Assembly (NCBI GenBank): GCA_050084515.1
Contig: CM114273.1
Span: forward strand, 18,476,001 to 18,540,000
Length of the DNA stretch: 64,000 bases
Direction: 5' to 3'
DNA from: Blasia pusilla
Taxonomy: Eukaryota; Marchantiophyta; Marchantiopsida; Blasiales
Position numbers and translations under genes: made by a program
In this document: positions 33,317 through 44,567 of the stretch, one piece after another
Layout of the letters: each line of letters opens with the position of its first letter
How positions within the stretch are numbered: the stretch's first letter is position 1
Notes under the pieces: generated by a model
The model's database searches: none
Told to the model about the DNA's origin: nothing
Seen by the model: the letters and a program-made list of their open reading frames with translations, nothing else

Positions 33317-34224
33317 CTGGGCCTCTCCTTAATCCTTGTTTCATCCTCTGCAAATATTACAGGGACATCTCCTTCAATTCCAAGAGTTTGCTTTGATGCA
33401 GACACAATTCTGCCAACCTCCATGAATATCTCTTTGCGTAATCCAGCTCTAAAGGGTGGTAACTTGGCTCTATCTCGCTTCAATGTTTTTAGACTTGGAC
33501 CACCTAAGTTCTTCTGAAAGCAGTGGGCCACTTGCCTACCACCAAATTGTAGCATTGCTTGGGCTATGGCTTTGGTTCTCTTACTGTACCTAAAACCCTT
33601 GGCAGCCCTGGTTAGATTTCTAGCAACATCTGTCATGAAATCCCATAACCCTTCCTTGCCACCAAATGCTCCAATCCTATGCCCATTCACTATATTCCTA
33701 AGGAATAGTCTCACATCCTTCCTATCTGTAGCTACTCCTAACAATTCCTCTAGCTTCCTCCGCCTAGTACTCAAGGCAGCTACTTTGGCAGCATACTGTG
33801 ATAGAAGCCATCGTTGCTTTCTGAATTTGGAAGTTAAATTTGCAACGTATTTGTTGTGTTCGGTCTTTGTAAGACAATCCAACCGTATCCCCCCACTGGT
33901 ATCTCTGGCTCCTCTTGGCACTAAAGCTTCTGCTTCCCTATGCACACGACCACGGAAATCATCCAATCGCTTTACTGACTCACATTTACTACACGTTAGG
34001 TTCATAAACCCGCCACCATTGTAAGACAACCTTTCACATTGCTTGTGTCTAAAACAACCATGAATGGTCACTATAGACTCTAGAGTAGGATTGTAAACCT
34101 GTACACAACAGGTTAACTCATAATCCCACAAGGCCCTTCCCTCTTGATCATCAAGAACAGCCTTGACATCCATCCGATCTCCTCTCCACTTTACCATTTC
34201 ATCCCACAATCCCCAAAAAAGCAA
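33317..34224 (-). pseudogene. P/hAT-like transposase exon with first catalytic Asp
   Basis: This 303-codon frame has a Cys/His patch (HGCFRHKQCERLSY, LTCSKCESV) and a basic helical region (KYVANLTSKFRKQRWLLSQY). Next comes MLQFGGRQVAHCFQKNLGGP with SLKTLKRDRAKLPPFRAG, then VPVIFAEDETRIKERPR at the exon end. Asp in 'EDETRIKER' fits the first catalytic residue, followed across the intron by WEAKYDTLIGFCGP. This is the longest intact part of the gene. Its last base is at 33317, before a GTGAGT donor. Confidence 0.55.
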
Positions 34225-34510
34225 ACTTAGTCTGGATCTATTGCTGGATCTCGACCCACCTTTCCTCGAAGAGCTCCCAACGTTGGACTTATCTCCTGTA
34301 AAGAACCTCGTGATTGATCCTGTGATGGGTGTTGATCCCTAGTATCGCTTTCCTTGGTCTTCCTCTCTTCCTGCACCTCAATGCAATCTCCACGAAGCCT
34401 CCTTGACCTCGAGGCATCCAAGTGATCCCGGCTAACCATGTGTTGTCTCAAATTATGATCCAAATTCAGTTTCTTTGGGCACATGTCAGTATGCAACTTT
34501 CCACTGGACC

Positions 34511-35432
34511 CTACACTGACCTTAAATAGGTATGATATATTGGCATACCGAGGATCATGGGAGATGGTGTCACAAAGAACACCTCACTATCACCCCCAAC
34601 ATCCTCATTCAATTGGGAGACAATCTCTAGTCCTCTAGAGATGGCCTCACCATGATCAAAATGAGATTTGTGAACAACATCACTAGGCTCCATCAATGAT
34701 GTAGGCAATTTTCTTCTCTTACAAAAACTATCCTTGTGTTTCGGGTTAACTAGATGCTTTGTCCTAAAGTTGCTAAAGCAATTTGCAATAGCTTTCACAT
34801 TTTGGGAATTCTCTGCATTCCCATAGTTCACTCTACACTCCAAACACTCTACGTGTCCTCTGACATCTGTTCCATCATCCCATGTCCTCACCCTCCAATT
34901 GTGGTCTTTGTATCCATTCTTCTCAACCCACTTCCCTAATCTGATGAACTCATCATTCCAGCATTTTGCAGGTGGATCTGCCATCAACATTGACTCAAAC
35001 GAGGCCCGAACAGAACCTTGGTTTGAGATATCCATTGAACCCACCGGATGTGCCTCAATTTCAGTATGGGTTCGAGACACAAGAGTCGAACTTTATTCTG
35101 ATTTCGACTCTGATGAGACACGGTGTGGTCGCAGAAGACTGAGAGGACACTTGCGTTGTCTTCCCACAAGGACCTATAGGTAATTGTTGAATGACACCTA
35201 CTATACCATCCAATTCCATCAGCATAATTACCTTCTCTGCATTCTGATGCGTTCTACCAGGGAGCCTGAAGTCCCAAAAATCAAAATCAAATTCCACAAT
35301 TGCAGAACATTTTAGACGCAAATCTGCTAGTGTCTGCCCATCTAAGTATCCTAAGACACAAATAGGCTCATCATTCTCTGCTTCACCCCTCTTTTCAACC
35401 AATCTGATACTAGCTCTAGTACAGGTCAACAT
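34511..35432 (-). pseudogene. P/hAT-like transposase, N-terminal domains including zinc finger
   Basis: The first frame (35432-35061) starts LTCTRASIRLVEKRGEA and GYLDGQTLADLRLKC; I do not recognise this domain. The second (35080-34511) contains HVECLECRVNYGNAEN, then KAIANCFSNFRTKHLVNPKHKD, a C-x2-C...H-x4-H pattern like a BED-type finger, plausibly DNA binding. A short third frame (34496-34227) has a similar start, MCPKKLNLDHNLRQHMVSRDH, and then low-complexity acidic sequence. The three frames do not join without shifts or unrecognised introns. Confidence 0.45.
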
Positions 35433-35713
35433 TGGAAACTATGGGGATACACACAGGAACCTATTATACAAACCATAATAGAGAATACAACACCACAAAT
35501 CAGATCCAAAGCAATTCTTTGTGAGAGGTTATAGCATTTTGGACACCATAGGAGTATACACATTGATGTCACCTCCTTAATTTAAGATATTGCGTTTAAA
35601 GCCACCACGGGGCAAACATTTTCTTCTAAATCCTCAATCCTAAATCGCAAAACCTAGTGGCCAAACTTGCTAAATCAATTGATGTTAAAGTGGATCTTGC
35701 ATCTATTACACGA

Positions 35714-36415
35714 ATGTAGGTTTAATCCCGAGTAGGTACAGACTCGCCCTCTGGAATTATATGACGACGGAAATACACAAGTCGCCACTCACCAAAATTC
35801 CACCTGCCATTAACATCACAGACTTTATGCAGGTGTCTCTTGCCTCATGGGGTTTGATCATAACACCAAGCACGGGGGCATCTACGACATCGCACTAAGT
35901 ATATATACCGCTGATATATCTTGCACGCATCACAATAGTGACGCGAGCAGATGAGTGCATCAGGAGCAACAAGATGGCTTTGCATTGTGTGAGCCTCGAG
36001 GTGAGCCTGCGAGAGTCCTCCGACAAGCAAGCGGGTCTTCACACATCCCGGGTGATAAAAGGAATAACAATCCGGGTGAGCACATTTGATGAGTCGTGTC
36101 TCAAACTCAGTATGCCCAACAACACGACCAACCAGCCCACAAGAGAAACAAATGGCTCTGTCATCAACACATAGGTCACATATCCAAGGTCCACTCCAAT
36201 CGTGATTTCTAGGCAGCACAACAGGGATGCACGTCTTATCCTTGCCACTATCTGGGTTAGTGGGCATGCTACCTCCAATCCAATGAAAATGGTGACCACA
36301 AGCACCATCACAAAATATAACATCACCTCCTCATCACAAGAAAAGCAGCATGGGGGATCCATCTGGTGATGCTCAACATATGAGTATTGATCTAATAGGG
36401 GAACATTCTCCATTG
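35714..36415 (-). pseudogene. Plant-type PHD zinc-finger cluster (EDM2-like), broken
   Basis: The minus strand encodes tandem PHD-like fingers. The first is CCFSCDE, a one-base frameshift near 36325, then FCDGACGHHFHW. Next are CDLCVDDRAICFSCGLVGRV, LIKCAHPDCYSFYHPGCV, then ICSRHYCDACKIYQRYIYLVRCRRCPRAWCY. After an in-frame TGA (about 35847) the frame gives RLVYFRRHIIPEGESVPTRD and stops. The same order and the tail (EDM2-like proteins end 'ILIYCLKHE...GTPIRDH') occur in the chromatin factor EDM2. The frameshift and stop make it a pseudogene. It lies directly upstream of, and on the same strand as, the transposase gene, so it could be a captured gene piece or a fused N-terminus. Confidence 0.5.
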
Positions 36416-36502
36416 TGTATGTGTGTACGCAATTCTTACCCACGGCAAAGAACAGTCACCCACGATGACTCTCTATGATGCGCAAAAAGGACCAACAATC
36501 CA

Positions 36503-36700
36503 CTAGTTTTCAAATCCAATGGCCTCCAATAGGGCAGTCACTTCCCTATGGTCTCCTTCAATACGCCCTGCACAAATAGAATGCCAGCATGTGCAATCAG
36601 ATTTATGCTGACAAGTTTTGGTAACACCAAAACTATTCAACACATTCACTAGCCTATATGCACAAACCCCGTTTAGTAACACACCAGAATTGTTCACCAC
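36503..36700 (-). CDS. Short Cys-rich frame upstream of the PHD cluster
   Basis: 65 codons, with CQHKSDCTCWHSICAGRIEG and ALLEAIGFEN. It may be a further exon of the PHD gene, because it lies upstream on the same strand, but no splice link is visible and the function is unknown. Confidence 0.2.
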   Translation of the reverse strand: MVNNSGVLLNGVCAYRLVNVLNSFGVTKTCQHKSDCTCWHSICAGRIEGDHREVTALLEAIGFEN

Positions 36701-36979
36701 ATTCAGAGCCTACTTGATCACATAAGGCACAGACTAGAGGGAAGTTTCAATCTACATCTACTGAGTATCAAAGAAACACTCCCCAGAGGAATCCCAAAGT
36801 TCATCTAATCTCTAGCACAATTCTATGGGACACCTCAACAATTTGCATTTATTGCAACTCCAGAAGTGTGCAGGTGTAAGAGATACTTGCACCCAAGGTG
36901 TAAGAGAGGAAGATCATGTTGAAAATGGTCAGCCTAGAAATGCAGCCAAGCAAGTTATTCGAGCACATGAGTCCACATA

Positions 36980-37735
36980 GGGAGTGATCAAGGAGATCTC
37001 TCGAGCAAAGGAAATCTGGAAAAATTTCCAAACTCAGTAGAAAGGTTGGGGATAAATGAAGCTCATGCTATTGAAGAAGGAGTTGTAGAGCCCAACTCTT
37101 TGAGTGAGGCTATGAGCAGGAATGATTCAAACGATTGGGAGCGGTGTGGCAGAAGAAAAGGTCTCATTAGAGAAAAATGAGACATGGGAGTTTGTAGATT
37201 TTCCACCTGGTAGAAAGACCATTGGTTGGTGTCAGAGCATATTTAGCATACCCACTTGGTGTCTTAGCCAGGTACACCAGAAAACCTACAATAGAACATT
37301 GGAAATGTCTGAAGAGAGTATTCAGATATTTGCGTGGCACAACAAGAACATACTTGGAATACAAGCATCAAGAAAATGGACCAATCTTGGAAGGGTTCTT
37401 AGATGCAAGTTGGGGAGATGATACTGATGAAAAAAGATCAACAAGTGGATATGTCTTCTTGTTAAGTGGAGGGGTGATCAGCTGGAGCAGTAAGAAACAA
37501 AGAACTATTGCACTCTCTACAACTGAGGCAGAGTATATGGCGCTTTCTCTTGCTGCTCAGGAGGTGATCTGGTTGACGAGCTTATTGAATGATCTTGGAT
37601 ATGAACAGATGACTCCTACATTCATTTATTCTTTCTCTCTCTTCACAAACCCAAAGCTGCCACATTGGTAAGGACACTGCTCTCTCAGTAGAGCAAAACT
37701 GAGGTGCAAATAGGATTGTCGAACAGCTGATGATA
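36980..37735 (+). pseudogene. Ty1/copia fragment with RNase H, most of RT deleted
   Basis: From about 37005 AKEIWKNFQTQ is gag-like. SLSEAMSRNDSNDWE and ETWEFVDFPPGRKTIGW are the start of copia RT. The sequence then jumps within a few codons to AYPLGVLARYTRKPTIEHW and the RNase H part (LEGFLDASWGDD, STSGYVFLLSGGVISWSSKKQ, STTEAEYMAL) in the open frame 37222-37668. The normal 600-700 bp of RT between them is missing, including the YVDD site. It differs in sequence from the copia elements at 49-60 kb. Confidence 0.75.
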
Positions 37736-38880
37736 ATCTTGACAGATCGGGAAAATCACTTATCGAGCTGGACAAGTGGTACACTACAGAGTAACGGTGA
37801 AAGTCAGCCTAGTTATCTCAGCACTCCTAAAATAGGACCGATCCAGTGAGAAAATTTCCTTTCTCAGTGAGAAATTTAAGTTGGACCATGCAGATAAATG
37901 AAGTGGAGGACGGGCACCAATCTTGCTTCATCAAGCTTTACGCATGAAATCAGTACAAAAGATGAACAGTCATGCAAAATGTGGTTCATACTTTGACTGG
38001 TTCCAAAATCACACTCAAAATGGGAATATGTGATTTGGAACGCTCAGATCCACTGATCTTACCAATAATAAAATTTGTAAAAAGTAATAAATTTAAAATT
38101 AGAATTAAAAAAAATTCAACACTTATCCTCTTATGCTAAATATCGGTGTTAGAAATATGGAAGTGGTAACGCTATTATCAAAAGAGAGTTACCAAGTTAA
38201 TCTGTAAAGTGCTCGTATTCAGTTTCGATCTCACCTCTCCACAGCCGCAAGCGAGAATGTGGCCGATGACCTATGACGTTATCTGGCATAGGGGCTACCC
38301 TATAGTATAACCCCCGTCTCTAATAGGGCCATTCATGCCTCATGACTTCCCCATGTTGCATCCGCTATGGGAAAGTACTCCAAATGGTTTCCGAACCTAT
38401 GACGGTTGGACTATTAGCCAATTTGGCACTGCCTCCAGCCGCATTGCTTGATGTCATCGGTCCTTGGACAAACAAAAGTTAAGTCCAATCAATTTACCAT
38501 GGCAATTTCCAAATGAATCTCAACTGCCTGATCTTGAGCGAAGCTCAAAGGATGCATCTTGATATAGGGATTGCCTCATCTTCTTCACGTTGACCATTAT
38601 AGATGGCTTTCCAAACAACAAGGGACTGAGGACTTTTGAATAGACGTGCACTGCTTGTACTCTTGCTATACATGAAGAAGACACCTATAGTTCTGAGTCA
38701 TCGCCTGCCTTGCCGTGTACGCGGCTAGGAAGTATATCTATGGAAGTGTGGTGGGAGATTAGGTCCTGAAGTCTGATAAGTTTATGACGAGAGATGTTTC
38801 GTATGTATAGGTAAGAAACTAGAGACATTGGAGTTGTGAAATATGTTCTTGGAATTGTAAAGACTGTGCAAAGATAGACT
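37736..38880. other. Anonymous spacer after the copia fragment
   Basis: It could include an LTR of that fragment (37740-38160), but no second copy was found. No gene is seen. Confidence 0.4.
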
Positions 38881-38910
38881 CAGATTCTAATCCCCTAGAA
38901 TTAGAATCTG
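38881..38910. repeat. Hairpin, 11-bp perfect arms
   Basis: CAGATTCTAAT, loop CCCCTAGA, then ATTAGAATCTG. The left arm with its loop is repeated directly at about 38998-39019 (CAGATTCTAATCCCCTAGAA). Confidence 0.75.
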
Positions 38911-39019
38911 ACTCCGAGATGCGTGAAACTCCGTTTGTTCATTCTTTCTCCGTCCCCTATCTCGCTTTGTCAGTCGCGTCAATCTGAGAATAATAGCCTC
39001 AGATTCTAATCCCCTAGAA

Positions 39020-41165
39020 CCCACAAATATTTGTACTAAAAGCATCTTTCCAATCACTTCCTCTCGTTTCCACCTTGAGAGTTTTTCCATAGCCGGATTC
39101 TATTTTGAGTAGTATCCAAATTCATCAGAACCAAAAATTGGGGGAATCAAGGAATTTGAATTCTGAATTATGGCCTTGTAGTCACCGTAAATGCAAGTGA
39201 ACTTGTCCATGATAACTTTTTGTCCGATCACATCTTGACCCACAAAACATACCCCAACAACAGTCTCTGTGACGTCTCTACTCGAACATGCATTCACAAT
39301 TAGAATGACTCCTCCTTTCTCTTCTATGCACCATAAGTTTGAAGTTTGAAGTTTGATCTCCCATCCTCTTCCTTTTTGCTTTTTGACCTGCTACCCTACT
39401 TAGACGCAGCTTGAGAAGAGAGACACTCACATTTTTCAAAGCCAAGATGTCTTACATTTGTGTAGGATTTAACAAGTGAAGGTGTTGTATGAGAAGTCGG
39501 GGAAGAGGAGTGGACAAAGAAGAGACAAAGGGACAATGCACATATGGACAGATTGGTACGTCTATATTTGAAAGCTTTCGTTAGCCTTGTCTGAATTGTG
39601 AAAGTGTTGTTAACATTGAAGTTCTTTACCGTTTAGTAATCTTCTCTTGTTATTTAGGAAGGTCACGTGTCTACCATGCACCACATTGCAACACTTCCTT
39701 CTGACATCTTAAAGGACATTGTCTACAATAGGGCTATTGTGCACGATCATGACGCAAGAGTATTTTGTGTCACTGAAGTTAGTAGGCCTTGTACGTGTTA
39801 CTTTTCTTTGAGATGGTTGATGTGGGGTGAGTATGATGGGAGGCTAGAGTCTATTAGATGTTGCATTAGATTGGGTGTTGTTGACACTGTGGTACTTCAT
39901 TTTTTCACAATCTAGGCTTTCGGGTTCACTCTTTTGGTGATGGGCGCTTCCATTCGGAGCCCTGTCTGTGCAACTCAAGAGAGTTGTCCATGATTAGAGC
40001 CATTTGCAAGATATGCAGTGAGGATAATATGTTTTTCTCCATAGAGAATTTTTCCCTCAATTGAGTTCCTTGTGTACTACTAGCATTGACACAAGGCTTG
40101 GCACAACACGCCTAATCGGGCGTACATTGTGTGATGGCAACATTCTGCATGATCACACATTCTGCCCATGCTGTAGGGGTAATTGTGCATGTCCACCATA
40201 GGATAGGGCCCTTGCATTTCTTGATAAGCCTAGTGGTTCACCTTCAAGGGAGAGCCAAAAGAATTGTATAATCTAAACTATTTAATGACACATGTAACAA
40301 AAATATTTCCATGTAAAATGAAGGGGTCTACACAACAAGACAAGGAAAATATCAAAATTCTTTCAAAATCCTCAAATTTTGTGTCCAAACCATTGTGATC
40401 TAGTTGATGTCAGTTTTTCAATTCTTGAGAGAAATAACATGGTTTACGCCCTAGTTGTGATGCTCTATCCCAATCTGATTGGCGATCATCCCAGTGTTAA
40501 TGGCTTTCATTGAGTTTTTTGAGTCTTCCTATCTTTAAAATATGATACTTTTTTCAATTGAGCTATGCAATAGGAATTCCTCAAGGTTTCTTATTCATTT
40601 TGTCTATATTAAGGAAAGCTCTATGATTGCTTAGGGGTGATCCAGCTCCATGTGTCCGCCAAGTCATCCACACCATGGAAGTGAAACCACCAGTGGCTGT
40701 GTCGACTATGTGGAAGTTGTATGTTATTGTGCCTACAAAATTGCTTTTACTATTTTTGGGGAGGTGGTCCTGAAAAGATGTGTTGCTTTTCCTTGTGCTT
40801 CTATACTATTTATGAGAGGGGTTTCCTTGCGAACTCTAAGTGTTAACTAGAGAAGCTTACAAAATGATGAAGGGTCTTTTTTTAGAAGCCAAACGTATGA
40901 TTTTTATGATCTGTGTGTGTCGTTGCAGCTATGTAGATAGTGCAAAACATGTTTCTTCACATGTAGATGATTCCCTATTAGAAGATTCATACTTAAATGT
41001 CATGTACATCCTACCTTCGGTCACAAAGTCTGATCGTTCAAGATAATCTTCACAGGATTCAACTGATGGCTCTGCAAATGGATCTGCAAATTTCAATGGA
41101 GATGATCATATTCCAAGTAATTTGGATCATGTGCATGTAGTGCCCATGTTTTTGAAATTTTGACA
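39020..41165. other. Anonymous region
   Basis: Short frames only. The plus frame 39667-39912 (MHHIATLPSDILKDIVYNRA) resembles nothing I know. The stretch near 40095-40200 is Cys-rich in one frame (FCPCCRGNCACPP) but too short to interpret. Confidence 0.4.
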
Positions 41166-41169
41166 AAAA

Positions 41170-42621
41170 GATCAAATTTTGTACAGAAGTCTTTATGAAG
41201 TGAAGACTAACGACACAATACTGGAAGTAAAGAGTCTTACTTTACTGAAATTGTGTGAAAGAGTGAATGACAAAACTCTGATGAGAGGACAAGAAATGTT
41301 AGAAGATTAAGGACTGCCTTGGAAGAGTGAGAATTTTGTAAAAGATAGGAAAAGAAGTTAGAAGAGGAGGCGCGGGTGCTTCGCAAGGAAGATCCAAGTA
41401 AGAACAGCGTAAAAGATTGGAAAAAGCTTCTTTGTAAAGAAGACTGAAGGTAGTCTTTGTGCAAAGACTGGATATAAAGAAAAGAAGAGCAAAGACTAAG
41501 AATTCTAAGAAGGAAGAGGAAGAAGGATAAGAAGGCAAAGAGTCTTCACAGAATGGGAAGGAGGTGCATTAAGAATAGGAATAGCAAGACAAGAAAATAC
41601 TTTGAAGAAAGCTGAATGAAAGAAAGTAGAAATGAGGACTCTTTTGGTGATAGAAGGTTAATAATCTTTGCCTTAAGAAAGGATCGCAAAGATAGGATAG
41701 CAAAGATAAAGACTGCAAAGAGCATGAAGACTGTGAAAACTGAAGAGTCGTGGCAGTTTTTGGAAGCAAAAAATGGAGTTGCGCAACACTTTAAAAAGGA
41801 ATGGAAAAGAATTGCCAAGGCAACCAACCGTCTTAGGAAGATGGAGGATTGGAGAATCTAAATAGAGAAGGTTAGGATTATCAGTTAGAATTCTAGATCA
41901 AAATAGGAAGATCAATCAGAGATTGTAACGACTATTTAAAGAGAAAATTAGTAGAAGAAGGGATCATTCCCTGGTGTCTTGAATCTTCCAAATACTTGTG
42001 ATTGAGCGGATGAAGACGGAATATTCCCTTGTGTCTTGAATTTCTAGTACTTGTGAGGATTGTATGAATAGGTTGTTGAGGGATGATCCAAGCTAAAGAG
42101 TCTTTTACTTTCTAAAGCTTGTAATACTTTCTAGTTCTTTCCACTCTTTGATGCAGTAGAAGAGTCTTCTCTCATTCTTTCTAATGTGTAGAGTTGAGTC
42201 TAAATCTTATTGGGCTGCAGTATGGATGAGAGTTGAGGCTTGTAGTTTCGGAATTCCAGAAGAAAATCAAGAAAAGCATAGGAAAGCTGTTAGATAGTGA
42301 ATAACCTGCCATGACAGATGTAGTTCTGAAAGTAGGGTGAGCTGCCATTCTTGAGATCTCTTTGAGGTCTTCGTTGGAGCTTTGTTATTCAAGATTCACA
42401 AGAGCCTTAGTGTGCACTTGAGAAGATTCTTTTCCAGGAGAGAAGAACATATTTTTATTTTTTGTACTTGTAAAGGTTGTTGTAGTCAAGTTAGTGAAAA
42501 AGGAATTATTCTTATTTTTTATTATAAAACCTCCCTTGACTCAAGAAACGGTGGTCTCTTGGGAACGAACTTAGTACTCTGCGATAGAAAGAGTGCCTTT
42601 TTCCTTGAGTTGTACATTACA
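41170..42621. repeat. LTR-like segment X, rich in AGTCTT/AAGACT motifs
   Basis: From about 41170 to 42200 the hexamers AAGACT and AGTCTT, often extended (AGTCTTTGTGCAAAGACT near 41452), occur more than fifteen times in both orientations. Downstream parts match segment Y (60836-61836): 'TATTTAA', AAGCTTGTA..ACTTT, a CTTGATG..GTAGTA stretch, CCTGCC..GAC, CCGAAAGTAGG-like, TGAGGTCT and the same end TGTACATTACA at 42611-42621. The CA end and the TATTTAA box suggest an LTR whose U3 carries the motif array. The 5' limit is uncertain. Confidence 0.5.
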
Positions 42622-43858
42622 GTGCGGTATGAGAAATATGTACACTATCTTCAGGAGGTGAGCTGTAATATGGATGCACAGCTTATCAATGTAATTCTAT
42701 GATCAGTAAATTGAAGGAATATTTGTAATTTTATTCTATAGTTGAGGCAAGTAATTGATGAGAATTTAGTACATAATCCTGCACCCTGCCACACAATAGG
42801 AAGAAAGTTGAGTTCAGCCTCTGGGTCAGTCAATAGTTTTCTCGTTGTAGATTCTGGATCAAGAGAGCAGACCTATAGATGTGAAGCTGATCTCTACATA
42901 CGATCAAGGATAAATGAACACTCTGTAGTCAAAGATTACATCGAAGAAATCATTGAATAAATGACATGATTTATGGTCTATAGAGACAGAAGACCAGGAG
43001 ACTTCAAGTTGCAATTTTTGACTAGATTAGGTAGTCTAGATCATGTAAGACTAGGAATGTGACATAATGGAAGCTAGCAATCTACTTCAGCACTTCAAGT
43101 TTAGATCTCATGCTAACCATTTCTTTCCATGAATATGCTCCTTTTATACAGCAAAAACTTTCAAGTGGTTGCCTTTAAGCATTCAAGATGTTAACACCAT
43201 ATTTTAGTGAGGGTCCAATGGGACAACTCAACACATTATTTTAGAAAGGATTCCACTATAGTAAAGAAAAAAATGGGACTCCATTCAATTTTATGTTCCC
43301 GTCTAGATTTGAGCATGCTACTAGCATTCCTATGAAGATTTAATGGATAGGCATATGTTAGTAGACACTCTAGGGATATCCTGCACTTCCAAGTATCAAT
43401 GTTGGTCTAGGACCTCGTGATTTCCATGGAAGATCATCACACCCTTTTCAAGAACACTTGGAGGCTTGTGAGCACATTCTAACCTGTGTATCATAATTTG
43501 AGCACCTCCATCTTATTGGTTTGGTGCACCTCTTGACACAACCTTCTTTGCAGCACCTTAGAGTGATGCAGAGAAAAGGGAGTCAATAAAATCACTTGTG
43601 CTTCTGTTCTTGAGGCGAAAAGGAAGAGGTTGCGGCTTGCAGTATGTTGCAACATCAGCTAGGCGAGGGTCATATGATAGTACAAGAGTTGGAGGTGGTT
43701 CCTATGGAGTGGTTACAACTGAGCAGATGAACAATCTTGTCTCAAATTGGAATATCTTGGAATAGATCGGCACTTTTGAAATGAAAAAAATATTCACACG
43801 TAGTCGGAAGCTAAAGAGTCAGGCCATTGTGGATTTTGTGAAGGCTCTGTGCAAGGTT
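42622..43858. other. Anonymous region
   Basis: The plus frame 42742-42957 (72 codons) has no known motif. The remainder holds no recognised gene. Confidence 0.4.
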
Positions 43859-44440
43859 TTAGTGGAATAGGAGTCCCCTCAGCTCACGAAGACTGGTGGG
43901 AGTTTCCAACTCTAAAATTATCTTCACCTTAGCCTTATCCATTTTAATAACGCATGAAGATACTCGATGCCCCAACACGATACGGTGCCTCATTGCAATG
44001 TAAGATTTCTCCGATTGCAAAGACAACTGTACTTCTCTGCACCGAGCCAAAGTTAGCTCCAACTTTTGTAAATGCTCGGCTTTAGAACTAAAGACACAAA
44101 AGTCATCCACGAAGATCTCTATGAATCTTTGTAAGTACTCGTGAAAGATAGAAATCATCATTCTTTGAAAGGTAGTTGGTCCGTTGCAAAGCCCAAAAGG
44201 CATAACTCGATAGGCAAAAGTGCCCCAATCCATAGTGAAAGTAGTCAGGGCCCGGTCCTTCTCTCTAATGGACACTTGATTGTAACATGAATATCCATCC
44301 AAGAATGTATAGCGCTCATGATCGGCCACTTTATCTTAGATAGTATCAGTAAATGGCAGGGGGTGATGGTCCTTCAAGGTGGCTGCATTAAGCTTTCGGT
44401 AGTCTTGACAAACCCTGATCTCCCTGACTACTTATTTGGT
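43859..44440 (-). pseudogene. Ty3/gypsy reverse transcriptase fragment
   Basis: From about 44440 downwards the minus strand reads VCQDYRKLNAATLKDHHPLPF, one stop, then the open frame 44329-43859. This has FLDGYSCYNQVSI, FAYRVMPFGLCNGPTTFQRM, IFVDDFCVFSS (the catalytic YxDD site as FVDD), LGHRVSS and ETPTSLRELRGLLF. It ends in the RT-RNase H connection. Only about 190 codons of RT remain. It belongs to a different gypsy lineage from the PHD-bearing one. Confidence 0.8.
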
Positions 44441-44487
44441 ACAATAACAATGGGGGACACCTATTCACTACTCAACACAAGATATAT

Positions 44488-44567
44488 GAACTTCCTCAAA
44501 CAGTGCCACATAACAAAACTGTCACAGCGGAGACAGTTTTGTTATGTGGCACTGTTTGAGGAAGTTC
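44488..44567. repeat. Perfect inverted repeat, 36-bp arms, 8-nt loop
   Basis: The left arm 44488-44523 (GAACTTCCTCAAACAGTGCC...) and right arm 44532-44567 are exact reverse complements, separated by ACAGCGGA. It lies just past the RT fragment end. Confidence 0.95.

Larger units (their letters stand above)
30797..35432 (-). mobile_element. DNA transposon with P-element/hAT-like DDE transposase (-), ends not found
   Basis: Minus-strand coding fragments form one collinear gene over about 4.6 kb with an intron. The order is an acidic N-terminal part, a C2H2/BED-like zinc finger, a helical region, DET-type first catalytic Asp, a 'DGD' second Asp, a 'DAPH..KK.INP' motif, an 'E.FFS' region and a C-terminal tail. 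This order resembles P-element and hAT transposases. Several stops and frameshifts make it inactive. Terminal inverted repeats were not identified. Confidence 0.5.

Noticed and set aside
35845-36267. Intact host PHD gene
   Set aside because: A one-base frameshift in the first finger and an in-frame TGA after the last finger break the protein.
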